DNA from: Hyphomicrobiales bacterium
Lineage (GTDB): Bacteria > Pseudomonadota > Alphaproteobacteria > Rhizobiales > Rhizobiaceae
Length of the DNA: 64,000 bases
Direction of reading: 5' to 3'
Assembly: GCA_900466005.1 (NCBI GenBank)
Contig: UEGQ01000004.1
Coordinates: 1 to 64,000 of the forward strand
Positions 1 through 6,608 of this stretch are shown here, piece after piece. Below the pieces are notes generated by a model that searched no databases, had not been told where the DNA came from, and saw only the letters and a list, made by a program, of their open reading frames with translations. Within the stretch, counting starts at the first letter, position 1, and each line of letters starts with the position of its first letter. Position numbers and translations under genes: made by a program.

Positions 1-702
1 TCGGATTTCGATCTTCTGGTTGTTGTGAACAATCGCAAGTTCACCGACTTTGCCGCCTACTGGAACAAGGCAGCCGATCGGCTGATGCGGGATCCCGGCA
101 TCAGCACGCCGGTCAGCTTCATCGTTCATTCGCGTAGGGAGGTGAATACCTATCTGAGGGAGGGACAGTATTTCTTCTCGGATATTCGCAAGGAAGGCAT
201 CGTTCTCTACGAGCTCGACGACGAGCCCTTTGCCGAACCGAAGCCGCTGAAGCCTGCCGATCGTCTGCGGGTGGCGAAGGAGCATTTCGGCGAGCGATCA
301 TTGCTATCGGTGACCTTCTTGAAAGGTGCTCGCTTCTATCTCAGCGAAGGGCACGTACGCGTCGCTGCATTTGAGCTTCATCAGGCGCTTGAACAAGCCT
401 ATTCCTGCGTTCTCCTGACCCTCACCAATTACGGCCCGCCGTCGCACAACATCAAGTTCCTCCGCTCACTTGCCGAGGATCAGGACCAGCGTCTGGCGGA
501 CGCCTTTCCCCGCGATCAGCATCGGGAACGCGCCTGGTTCAACACCATCAACGAGGCCTATGTGAAGGCGCGGTACTCGAAGCATTTCGAGATCGGCGAA
601 GAAGCGCTTGCGTGGCTTCTGGAGCGGACGGCAATCCTGCTCGATCTGGTCAAGGCTGCGTGTTCCGAACACCTGGAACGGTTGGAGCGGGAGGTCAGAT
701 AG
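1..702 (+). CDS. Nucleotidyltransferase-HEPN fusion protein, 5' end outside the window
   Basis: The frame is open from base 1, so the gene starts upstream; 233 residues are visible. The first residues read SDFDLLVVV, the end of the minimal nucleotidyltransferase motif, where the aspartates would bind metal. The second half is helical and contains RYSKH, which fits the HEPN R-X4-6-H signature. Stand-alone MNT and HEPN proteins form toxin-antitoxin pairs in which the MNT partner AMPylates the HEPN RNase; here both are in one chain. The stop at 700-702 and the direct start of non-coding DNA afterwards define the 3' end. A GTG at 25 could pose as a start, but it would remove the catalytic motif. 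The target is unknown. Confidence 0.72.
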   Translation, partial: SDFDLLVVVNNRKFTDFAAYWNKAADRLMRDPGISTPVSFIVHSRREVNTYLREGQYFFSDIRKEGIVLYELDDEPFAEPKPLKPADRLRVAKEHFGERSLLSVTFLKGARFYLSEGHVRVAAFELHQALEQAYSCVLLTLTNYGPPSHNIKFLRSLAEDQDQRLADAFPRDQHRERAWFNTINEAYVKARYSKHFEIGEEALAWLLERTAILLDLVKAACSEHLERLEREVR

Positions 703-930
703 TCGGCCGCTGTGGATTTCCTGAAGGCCGTCCACCTGCTCCTTGGTCAATATTGAGACGATCCTTTGCGCGCTCGCGCGAGCATCACTTTTGGTGCTTT
801 CGTCGACGACTCGGTGATTTCTGGATCGTGAGCAGAAAGCGCGATAAGGCAATCTTATCAGTCGTTTTATGTTGAAGACGGGCGGTGCGGTTTGGCGTCC
901 AAACTCCGGATAAAAGCGCTCCACACCGAT

Positions 931-1131
931 TCAGGCCAGCCAGGGATCGACGACAATTACGCCGGTTCCTTCGAAGTCCCTCTAAAGTCCGTTAGGTTAC
1001 GAACCAGAGCTGTGGAGGCAATCAGCGCGTCAGCTTCAACGCGTCCCGCGGAAACATGACACTGGGATCAACCTTGCCATCTCGATCTTGCAAAGCTCGG
1101 AGATGGGGTTGGTATCGAGCAGGTAGTTCAA
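931..1131 (-). pseudogene. Remnant of a VapC-type PIN toxin, internally deleted and frameshifted
   Basis: On the minus strand a TTG codon at 1131-1129 overlaps the stop of the Phd-like antitoxin and opens NYLLDTNPISEL, the N-terminus of a PIN domain with its first metal-binding aspartate. The frame ends after about 30 residues. A second frame encodes ADALIASTALVRN, the region around the third acidic residue, and a third gives DFEGTGVIVVDPWLA before a stop at 931-933, the usual VapC tail. The middle of the domain is missing; a normal VapC has about 130-140 codons. A short near-duplication (GGACTTTAGAGG / GGACTTCGAAGG) at the second break may mark the lesion. The toxin cannot be functional as read. 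Confidence 0.7.
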
Positions 1132-1382
1132 GTCAGATCGACCTCTCGGGGCTCGATCGCGATCCGCGCGGACGCGCGCTCGATTTCGGAGAGACCGGGC
1201 ATGGAAAGAGCAACGGCAAGGCTTCGGCGCTTGCCGGAAAGCCGCTCGAATTCGTCATAAGTCATCAGCACATGCGAGGGCTTGCCGCGATCCGTAATGA
1301 TCACGGGCCCGTTCTGCGCGGCCTTCTTGGCGCTGCTGACATCGCGGTCGAGCTCACGGCTCGAAAGGGTCGTGACGGTCAC
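1128..1382 (-). CDS. Phd/YefM-family antitoxin, now without an intact toxin
   Basis: The 84-residue product begins MTVTTLSSRELDRDVSSAKK and continues with GPVIITDRGKPSHVLMTYDEFERL, the Phd/YefM fold that binds operator DNA as a dimer. The C-terminal part (about residues 50-84) would be the segment that wraps the toxin. Length and motif order are normal. Its stop codon overlaps the TTG start of the decayed VapC remnant, so the pair was once translationally coupled. In an intact module this protein neutralises the PIN RNase and represses its own operon. Here it is an orphan that could still repress or act against a related VapC elsewhere. Confidence 0.78.
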   Translation of the reverse strand: MTVTTLSSRELDRDVSSAKKAAQNGPVIITDRGKPSHVLMTYDEFERLSGKRRSLAVALSMPGLSEIERASARIAIEPREVDLT

Positions 1383-1652
1383 CGCTCACTCCAACGTAGG
1401 TACCGCATATTGCGCATTTGCCTGCTATGAGCAGAGATTGTTGATACTCGCGTTTGCCGTCGCCGGAGTAGAGGCGCCCACATGTTCACTCCGTAATGGA
1501 TCTCGTTTGCTTGCTGACTGACATGCCCTTGTTACACGCCGACGCATCACCAGCGTCATAAACGGCGCCCCCAACCCGCCGGGATGTACCGGCGACGGGG
1601 CAGTGAAATGCGCATGTTTCAGGCTTTTCAAACGCGGTGTGAGGAGATCTCG

Positions 1653-1976
1653 TCACGCCAGCATCTGCAGTCCGTGCTTTTGTATAAGCGACAGGAGCTT
1701 GAGCGCCGGCCCGCTCGGCCGTTTGGCGCCGGTTTCCCACTTCTGAACCGTCGACGGACTCGTGTTGAGATACCGGGCAAAGACTGGCTGGCTGACATGG
1801 TTGTTCTCGCGCAGCGCCTTGATTTCGCCGGGCGACAGTGCCTGCGGGATGACAAGGCAATCTTCATCGAAGGTCCGCATCGTTTCCTTGTCGATGGTCC
1901 CAGCTGCAAACATGCCCTCGACCGCACTATGGATCGCCTCGAAGGCGTCGCTCTTGAACTTCCGTTTAGTCGCCAT
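1653..1976 (-). CDS. higA: HigA-like helix-turn-helix antitoxin
   Basis: The 107-residue protein has an Xre-type helix-turn-helix in its second half: LSPGEIKALRENNHVSQPVF, then ARYLNTSPSTVQKWETGAKRPSG, with the recognition helix at about residues 70-80. This arrangement is typical of antitoxins paired with RelE/HigB-type toxins. The start overlaps the end of the toxin gene by 11 bases, so translation is probably coupled. The toxin-first order is characteristic of higBA. It should bind the palindrome before the toxin gene. The symbol reflects family and gene order, not a specific orthologue. Confidence 0.8.
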   Translation of the reverse strand: MATKRKFKSDAFEAIHSAVEGMFAAGTIDKETMRTFDEDCLVIPQALSPGEIKALRENNHVSQPVFARYLNTSPSTVQKWETGAKRPSGPALKLLSLIQKHGLQMLA

Positions 1977-2325
1977 GGTCTATCTCCAACAGTGCGCCGC
2001 TCTCGATTTCCGCTTCGAGGTCGGCATTCGTTTTGCGGCGGTAGAGATCGGCGAGCTTCCGGAATGCCAGAAGCTCGTCGTCTTCGATGTTCGCTCGATC
2101 CTTCCTGCAAAGAGATATGCGAACACGTGAGAACTCTCCGGCCTTTGCCAGAACGATTGAACGATGCATGTTGTCGTTGAGCCGCTTCTTGAAGACGCCA
2201 CCGCCGAGATCGTCGGCCTGACCGAGGGCAACCTGATGGATTGCCTTCGCCAGGGCATTGTCGGAGATCCGCGCCTTCTTAGCCGCCTTGGCGAACCACG
2301 CTGTCTTGAACACTCGTTCTGTCAT
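1966..2325 (-). CDS. higB: RelE/HigB-type mRNA interferase toxin
   Basis: The 119-residue product starts MTERVFKTAWFAKAAKKA and contains LGGGVFKKRLNDNMHRSIVLAK and LCRKDRANIEDDELLAFRKLA. This is the RelE-like toxin family in which basic residues of a beta-sheet cleave mRNA on the ribosome. I chose the ATG at 2325 over an upstream TTG at 2343, because the TTG lies inside the operator and the -10 element at 2331-2336 ends only five bases before the ATG. It is the first gene of the operon, with higA overlapping its end. Expression is expected to be repressed by the toxin-antitoxin complex at 2332-2352. Confidence 0.78.
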   Translation of the reverse strand: MTERVFKTAWFAKAAKKARISDNALAKAIHQVALGQADDLGGGVFKKRLNDNMHRSIVLAKAGEFSRVRISLCRKDRANIEDDELLAFRKLADLYRRKTNADLEAEIESGALLEIDHGD

Positions 2326-2330
2326 CGGAA

Positions 2331-2359
2331 TATATAGCACCAAGTGCTATATCCATCAA
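2331..2359 (-). promoter_or_regulatory. Promoter and palindromic operator of the higBA-type module
   Basis: Read on the minus strand, TTGATG (2359-2354) and TATATA (2336-2331) are separated by 17 bases, a good sigma-70 promoter. A perfect 9-bp inverted repeat with a 3-bp centre (ATATAGCAC at 2332-2340 and GTGCTATAT at 2344-2352) fills the spacer and part of the -10 box. A repressor bound there would block RNA polymerase. The predicted start point falls at or within a few bases of the toxin ATG and no Shine-Dalgarno sequence is visible, so the mRNA may be leaderless. Confidence 0.7.
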
Positions 2360-2374
2360 GGTTTGAAGGGAACG

Positions 2375-3382
2375 CTATGCTGCCTCCCATACCTGATTCA
2401 GAATTCGGGCAGCAAGGGCGGCCTTGTCCTGGGGCAAGAAGCGGCCGTAGTGCTGCTGCACCACGTCCGGGGTATCCTGGATCGCATAGCTTGCCTGTTC
2501 ATACGACCCGGTCTGCTTGAGGATATGGGTGGCCAAAATATCTCGGAGATTGTGAGGGCCGTGCGGCAGCAGGCCCTTGATGGCGCCGCGGTCGGTATAG
2601 GGATTGTAGATCCCATAACGCTGGATCACCGTCCGCCAAGCCTCGTAGAATTTGGCGGAGTCGTATGCCGCGTCCAGGCTGGTCGTCTTCACCGTCTTGA
2701 CGAAAAGCGTGCCGGGATCCTTTGCCGGGCCGAGCAGCACACCGCGGTGGCGATCGATGTACGCTTCGAGGTATTTGTAGAGATCGAGCAGGTCCGGCAG
2801 GATCAGTCTAAAGGGCTTTTGCCCGAAGAAGGACGAACCAGAGTTCTTGAAGGCAACCGACGGGATGAGCACCTCCCATCCTCCGTCGCGATCGCTCCAG
2901 CGCAACTCGCCGCATTTCATGTCTTCCAGCCGTCGCTCTGACGTTGGGAAATGGCCACGAGGGCAGACGCGAAGCTGGCGGAGATTCTTCTGCCGAAGTC
3001 CCAGATGCAGGCCGAGCCGAAGCAGCAGGAAGGATCGCACAGCCTCCGCGGCCGCCCGAGGGTAGCGGTCTTCATCCGGCATGCGCTTCACGATCTCGTC
3101 GGTGATCTTGCGATACTCCGCCAATGGGCTGTCCGCCTCCAGGATGCACATGATCGGCTCGAAGGGATCACGATGCACGCGCATCACCCGCTGGATTTCC
3201 TTGGAGCGGTTCGCGGCGTGCCGATGGAAGGCGTCGCAGGCGCCGTGCCAGTCATTGAGGGCAAACTCGATCTCCTCTGGCGCTATCAAGCCTTCGATCG
3301 GTCGGACATTGTTCACGAGTTCGGGATGCTGGCGAATCCAGCCAACTTCTGAACGCGTCAGGGCCTGCGCCACCATCAACAT
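2375..3382 (-). CDS. Tyrosine recombinase (integrase-like), possibly truncated at the N-terminus
   Basis: The catalytic domain fills the last 220 residues of this 335-residue protein. LGLHLGLRQKNLRQL carries the first catalytic arginine (about R130), HNLRDILATH the H-x-x-R pair (H277, R280) and VVQQHYGRF the nucleophilic tyrosine (Y312). The LGH box is replaced by IQDTPD, as in some plasmid-borne rhizobial recombinases. Such enzymes cut and rejoin DNA through a phosphotyrosine link. The N-terminal part is short and shows no clear core-binding domain, so 5' truncation is possible. It lies between toxin-antitoxin genes and decayed genes, consistent with a mobile-element remnant. Confidence 0.72.
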   Translation of the reverse strand: MLMVAQALTRSEVGWIRQHPELVNNVRPIEGLIAPEEIEFALNDWHGACDAFHRHAANRSKEIQRVMRVHRDPFEPIMCILEADSPLAEYRKITDEIVKRMPDEDRYPRAAAEAVRSFLLLRLGLHLGLRQKNLRQLRVCPRGHFPTSERRLEDMKCGELRWSDRDGGWEVLIPSVAFKNSGSSFFGQKPFRLILPDLLDLYKYLEAYIDRHRGVLLGPAKDPGTLFVKTVKTTSLDAAYDSAKFYEAWRTVIQRYGIYNPYTDRGAIKGLLPHGPHNLRDILATHILKQTGSYEQASYAIQDTPDVVQQHYGRFLPQDKAALAARILNQVWEAA

Positions 3383-3504
3383 GTCCTCTTACGGTGACCG
3401 CTTTGCAGAGAGCGGAGTAAGTCGTTCCTTTTTATCCTGGTTTTGTCAGAATTTGAGCCTCTCGGCGATCCGACATAAGGGAAAACAACAAGATAGGAGG
3501 TCAA

Positions 3505-3702
3505 ATGCAGGACGGCTTATATCATCTCGTAAGCGGGATGGCCCTTTTGGGTCCGCCCGTTGTTGCCGAAACGATCATTACGCGGCGGTCTCCAATATCT
3601 ACATGGGCTGCAGCCCAACGTCGACGGCGAACTGCAGGCCGCATGATAGATGGGTCACATTCATACATCGAGGGGCCGCCCAGCGGCGGCCCTGCTCGTT
3701 AG
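3505..3702 (+). CDS. Doubtful 65-residue ORF with a strong ribosome-binding site
   Basis: AGGAGG at 3495-3500 stands four bases before an ATG, the best Shine-Dalgarno sequence in the neighbourhood. The product starts MQDGLYHLVSGMALLGPPVV, then becomes arginine- and serine-rich and low in complexity, and its end overlaps a perfect hairpin. I recognise no family. It may be the start of a gene whose remainder was lost, or a chance ORF. It runs opposite to its neighbours. Confidence 0.28.
   Translation: MQDGLYHLVSGMALLGPPVVAETIITRRSPISTWAAAQRRRRTAGRMIDGSHSYIEGPPSGGPAR
3673..3692. terminator. Perfect GC-rich hairpin without a U tract
   Basis: GGGCCGCC at 3673-3680 pairs fully with GGCGGCCC at 3685-3692 around a CAGC loop. 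It lies downstream of the small membrane ORF on the minus strand and inside the end of the 65-codon ORF on the plus strand. There is no T run on either side, so termination is only a possibility. Confidence 0.35.
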
Positions 3703-3704
3703 CT

Positions 3705-3794
3705 TCACCTGCGGGAGCGCAGCTGCAAGATCGCAACTAACAAAGCGGTGACAGCCACGGCAAGCGAGATATATTCGTACAATCCGACGCTCAT
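3705..3794 (-). CDS. 29-residue single-span membrane peptide
   Basis: AAGGAG lies seven bases before the ATG at 3794. The peptide begins MSVGLYEYISLAVAVTALL and ends with a basic LRSRR tail: a polar start, one hydrophobic span and a positive C-terminus. This layout, including the M-S-V-x-Y/F-E-x-x-S start, resembles the small holin-like toxins described mainly in Firmicutes, and other type I toxin peptides. The similarity is by eye and the peptide is short. It starts a few bases after the stop of the winged-helix gene on the same strand, so the two may be co-transcribed. No antisense RNA promoter was identified. Confidence 0.45.
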   Translation of the reverse strand: MSVGLYEYISLAVAVTALLVAILQLRSRR

Positions 3795-3805
3795 CCTCCC
3801 TCTCC

Positions 3806-4303
3806 TTAGGCTGCTTTCGCGCGGTTGCGTGCGCCTGGCCGCACCGCTTTCCGCTTGGCCTGGTCCGCCTCTTCCTTGGCTTTCGCCATGTCGACCGAGA
3901 TTGACTTGATCCGCTCGACCAGCGGCGAGAGGTCGTATTCGTTCGAGATGCGCCTTCCGTTTTGAAACCGGTCGACCCTCTTCAACAGTTTCTCTTCCTC
4001 TAGTCTGGCAATCGACCGCTGCACAGTCTTCGGAGTAACCGCGAGCCGTTCGGCAATTCGAGCCTTCTTGGGCCACGGCATCTCACCCGGCCTCCACCAA
4101 TGCTCGATGAGGTGGATGAGGACGGCAAGGTCGGTCGCATTGATCTTCAACCGCGCCTGACCCTGCAAGAGTGCTTTCGGCAGGACGGTGTAGCCGACGT
4201 CGATCGCCTCCTTGCCCCATTTCTTAATAAGGACCTTGTCGTCCTTCTTGTCTGTCTCGTGATTTTGAACGATTACTGCGTTTGCTTCGGTTTCGTCAGT
4301 CAC
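3806..4303 (-). CDS. Winged helix-turn-helix DNA-binding protein
   Basis: The 165-residue protein has a central wHTH (about residues 55-112): INATDLAVLIHLIEHWW, then KKARIAERLAVTPKTVQRSI and ARLEEEKLLKRVDRF. This MarR/GntR-like core is followed by a Lys/Ala-rich tail. Proteins of this type occur on rhizobial plasmids as regulators or replication accessories; the exact role is unknown. Length and frame are intact. The start at 4303 is followed upstream by an unusual set of GTGGACA repeats (4379-4533), likely targets of this or a related protein. The small membrane ORF follows immediately downstream. Confidence 0.65.
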   Translation of the reverse strand: MTDETEANAVIVQNHETDKKDDKVLIKKWGKEAIDVGYTVLPKALLQGQARLKINATDLAVLIHLIEHWWRPGEMPWPKKARIAERLAVTPKTVQRSIARLEEEKLLKRVDRFQNGRRISNEYDLSPLVERIKSISVDMAKAKEEADQAKRKAVRPGARNRAKAA

Positions 4304-4378
4304 ATTGGCCTCCTATGGCTTGTTTGTGACCTGTATTTCGGGCATAAATGGCTGGAAATAAAGGGTGTCACCCAGGAT

Positions 4379-4533
4379 CACGTATGGACATATGAGGGCA
4401 TACGTGTGGACATTCAAGACCCGGTCGGCTCTGGGCAGGAATGTCCACTGATGTAGAACACTGCTGTGATGTAGGATCAGCGGAAGCAGGATGCTGGAGC
4501 ATAGCCAAGTGACCCGGACAATTTTGTCCACAC
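4379..4533. repeat. Cluster of four GTGGACA-type motifs with an inverted repeat
   Basis: ACGTATGGACAT (4380-4391) and ACGTGTGGACAT (4402-4413) are direct repeats 22 bp apart, two helical turns. ATGTCCAC at 4441-4448 and TGTCCACAC at 4525-4533 are inverted copies. CACGTATG (4379-4386) and CATACGTG (4399-4406) form a perfect inverted repeat across the first pair. The cluster lies just upstream of the winged-helix gene, as expected for an operator array or iterons. Confidence 0.5.
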
Positions 4534-5203
4534 AAATCGGGTGATTTTGCTGTCCTCGCCGCGTTGGGTCCTGGGCTTCGAGTGCGGAAGAAGCCGCTTA
4601 TGCGGCTGTGCCGTACGGAACATGGCGATCTTGCGGATCGAGGACACGAGGATCTGGGTCGAGCTTCAAGCCGATATTCCCCAGATAGACGGCTTTGACC
4701 CGCTGGCCTTGAGCTTTCGGGACTGCTTGATTTCGGCGATGAACGGCATCGTCTGCTTTGCCATAACTCCTCCAAGCGCCGAACCGCCGGACAACTTTAT
4801 CGCCAAGTGGTTTCGCTGCAAGCGGGGTCGTGCTCAAGGTGTTATCGATGTGCAAAGTCACTGGTGGTAGCGTGCATAGGGGACCTCAGCGACCGCTTGG
4901 AGCAGTTCGGGAGGGCTGAAAGCTGGCCGCCATTGCCGTATGCCTCTCCTTGACGACAGGGCTCCATCCGTGCCTCGATGAGGCAGGTCTGGCTGGAGAA
5001 CGGCTTAGCCTTCGGCATGAGATCAGTGCGGGCCACATGTCTCACGAGCGCAGTGGGCGATCCCGGTAGCGGAGCTGCTGTGTCCTCATTAGCTGGCGAG
5101 CTGAAACAAGCACAGCGCCAGTCACAGATCGTCTCTTTTCGGCAGCTAAGCGCCTTACTCATCAGGGGATACGTGACGCGGGAGTGTATAAGGGAAGGGA
5201 TCG

Positions 5204-5280
5204 TTGGGTCGATTCCTTTGCAACCGCAAACGATTGTGAAATAGCGGGATCGTCGGTTCGATTCCTTTCAAGACCAATAA
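5204..5280 (+). repeat. Two tRNA T-arm-like fragments
   Basis: GTCGATTCCTTTGCAACCGC (from 5209) and GGTTCGATTCCTTTCAAGAC (from 5255) lie about 46 bases apart. Related sequences occur at 7995-8020 and 19472-19500; the first copy shares the tail GCAAACGAT with the one at 19492-19500. None has a matching acceptor or anticodon arm. They look like decayed tRNA 3' ends, the usual attachment sites of integrases. Confidence 0.4.
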
Positions 5281-5312
5281 CCCAAGCAATTTAAGCTGCG
5301 GCGTATATCCCA

Positions 5313-5341
5313 TTGACATATCCTTTGAGACTCACTAATTT
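5313..5341 (+). promoter_or_regulatory. Sigma-70-type promoter of vapBC with flanking repeats
   Basis: TTGACA at 5313-5318 and TAATTT at 5336-5341 have a 17-base spacer. The repeat TATATCCCATT (5304-5314) and GATATCCCATC (5346-5356) flanks the promoter, a placement that suits the VapBC autorepressor. Confidence 0.6.
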
Positions 5342-5379
5342 CAGGGATATCCCATCTGTAGATGCCAGAGGAGCGTGTC

Positions 5380-5610
5380 GTGGAACAGGGTGCCGTATTC
5401 CAGAGTAATCGTAGCCAGGCCATCCGGCTGCCGAAGGCAGTTGCTCTGCCTGATGATGTAAAGCGTGTCGATATAGTGGCCGTCGGGCGTACTCGAATTA
5501 TTACCCCTGCAGGTGAGGCCTGGGACAACTGGTTTGATGGCGCCGCTGCAACGTCCGATTTCATGAGCGACCGCGATCAGCCTGCGTTGCAGGAGCGCGA
5601 GGCATTCTAA
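5380..5610 (+). CDS. vapB: VapB antitoxin (AbrB-like fold)
   Basis: The 76-residue protein contains GAVFQSNRSQAIRLPKAVALP, the swapped-hairpin DNA-binding motif of VapB, and a C-terminal segment ending EREAF that would bind VapC. I chose the GTG at 5380 because GAGGAG stands six bases before it (5368-5373); an in-frame ATG at 5362 has no Shine-Dalgarno sequence and would make GAGGAG coding. The stop overlaps the ATG of vapC by one base. VapB neutralises VapC and, with it, represses the promoter at 5313-5341. Confidence 0.85.
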   Translation: MEQGAVFQSNRSQAIRLPKAVALPDDVKRVDIVAVGRTRIITPAGEAWDNWFDGAAATSDFMSDRDQPALQEREAF

Positions 5611-6011
5611 TGCTGAAATACATGTTGGACACCAACATCTGCATTTTCACCATCAAGAACAAACCACAACAGGTGCGCGACGCGTTCAATCGCCACCATG
5701 GGCAGCTCTGCATGAGTTCCGTAAGCTTGATGGAGCTCATATATGGTGCAGAGAAGTCGGCAAGCCCAGAACGCAACCTCGCAGTCGTTGAGGGGTTCGC
5801 GGCTCGCCTGGAGGTGCTATCTTACGACGAGATAGCAGCCACCCATACTGGCCAATTGCGTGCTGAACTTGCACGGAACGGAACGCCCATTGGTCCATAC
5901 GATCAACTGATCGCCGGACACGCCCGCTCGCGTGGACTGATCATCGTTACAAACAACCGCCGCGAGTTTGACCGCGTGCCCGGCTTACGCATCGAGGACT
6001 GGACCGTCTAA
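5610..6011 (+). CDS. vapC: VapC toxin, PIN-domain RNase
   Basis: The 133-residue PIN protein has its acidic residues in place: D7 (MLDTNI), E42 (SSVSLMELIYG) and D98 (IGPYDQLIAGHA), followed by TNNRREFDRVPGL. VapC of this subgroup cleaves initiator tRNA in the anticodon stem-loop in enterobacteria; the target here is inferred. The gene is complete and coupled to vapB. In contrast to the VapC remnant at 931-1131 it shows no defect, so it is the working addiction module of this stretch. Confidence 0.9.
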   Translation: MLKYMLDTNICIFTIKNKPQQVRDAFNRHHGQLCMSSVSLMELIYGAEKSASPERNLAVVEGFAARLEVLSYDEIAATHTGQLRAELARNGTPIGPYDQLIAGHARSRGLIIVTNNRREFDRVPGLRIEDWTV

Positions 6012-6026
6012 CTCATTCCGCTGCTC

Positions 6027-6553
6027 CTAACCGATTGTCCAACCCAGCGAGTCTGGAGAGGGATTTACTGGGTCAGCCGTCGGTGCGCTTCGCAGCATGG
6101 CCGTGGTCGCTGCATCCATGCGCTGCACAAGCGCCTCGTTGAGTGCCTCGTTGTCCGGTCCCACCGCCGAGCTGTAGAGGGCGCGAGTCACATCTGCGTT
6201 CGGTCTTGGCCCGCCAATAGGCCGTGGCGAGCGCGTCGATCATCGCTTTCGTGGATTGCCCCATTTTGCGCAAGAAGGGCCAGCTCCATCCGTTCCGCCA
6301 GCCGTTCGGGATAACGTTCGTTGACGGTGTAAAGCAAAGCCTGCTTGCGCGGGAAATACCAGTACATGGTGCCGACCGAAACACCTGCGCGCGCCGCAAC
6401 CCGCGTTGTCGTCAGGCGGTGTGTTCCCTCCTTGATCAGAACCTGGATGGTCGCCTCGAAAATTGCATCGATCGTCGAGGCGGAACGGGCCTGACGCGGC
6501 TTTTTCCGGGCTTGAAGGTGGCGCGGTGGGGAGACGTCCATATGCGAATCCAA
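6027..6553 (-). pseudogene. TetR-family regulator broken by two frameshifts and C-terminally truncated
   Basis: The first frame encodes a good TetR DNA-binding domain: STIDAIFEATIQVLIKEG, then TTTRVAARAGVSVGTMYWYF at about residues 50-69. Near 6270 the homologous reading moves to another frame (GQSTKAMIDALATAYWRAKT) and near 6190 to the third (VTRALYSSAVGPDNEALNEA), ending at a stop at 6027-6029. Joined together the pieces give about 170 residues, shorter than the usual 190-220, so the end is also lost. The gene converges on vapC. Confidence 0.7.
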
Positions 6554-6608
6554 AAGGCGAATGATCCTTCATATGGCCCTGGTTGCGACACACTATGCGG
6601 ATGCGAAG

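Larger units (their letters stand above)
3383..3704. other. Intergenic stretch with one doubtful short ORF and a hairpin
   Basis: This 322-base stretch between the recombinase gene and the small membrane ORF contains only the short rightward ORF at 3505 with its strong ribosome-binding site and the hairpin at 3673-3692. I found no promoter I would defend and no recognisable gene remnant. Confidence 0.4.
4304..5312. other. Kilobase without a convincing gene; holds repeats and tRNA-like fragments
   Basis: About 1 kb separates the winged-helix gene from the vapBC promoter. The first 230 bases contain the GTGGACA repeats. The middle (4540-5160) has overlapping open frames on both strands, none with a recognisable domain or good ribosome-binding site. 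The end (5200-5280) has two copies of a tRNA T-arm-like motif. I read the stretch as a non-coding scar of past integrations. Confidence 0.45.

Noticed and set aside
4541-5244. Overlapping frames on both strands around 4.5-5.2 kb
   Set aside because: No domain, no good ribosome-binding site and no typical codon pattern; the ends run into tRNA-like fragments.
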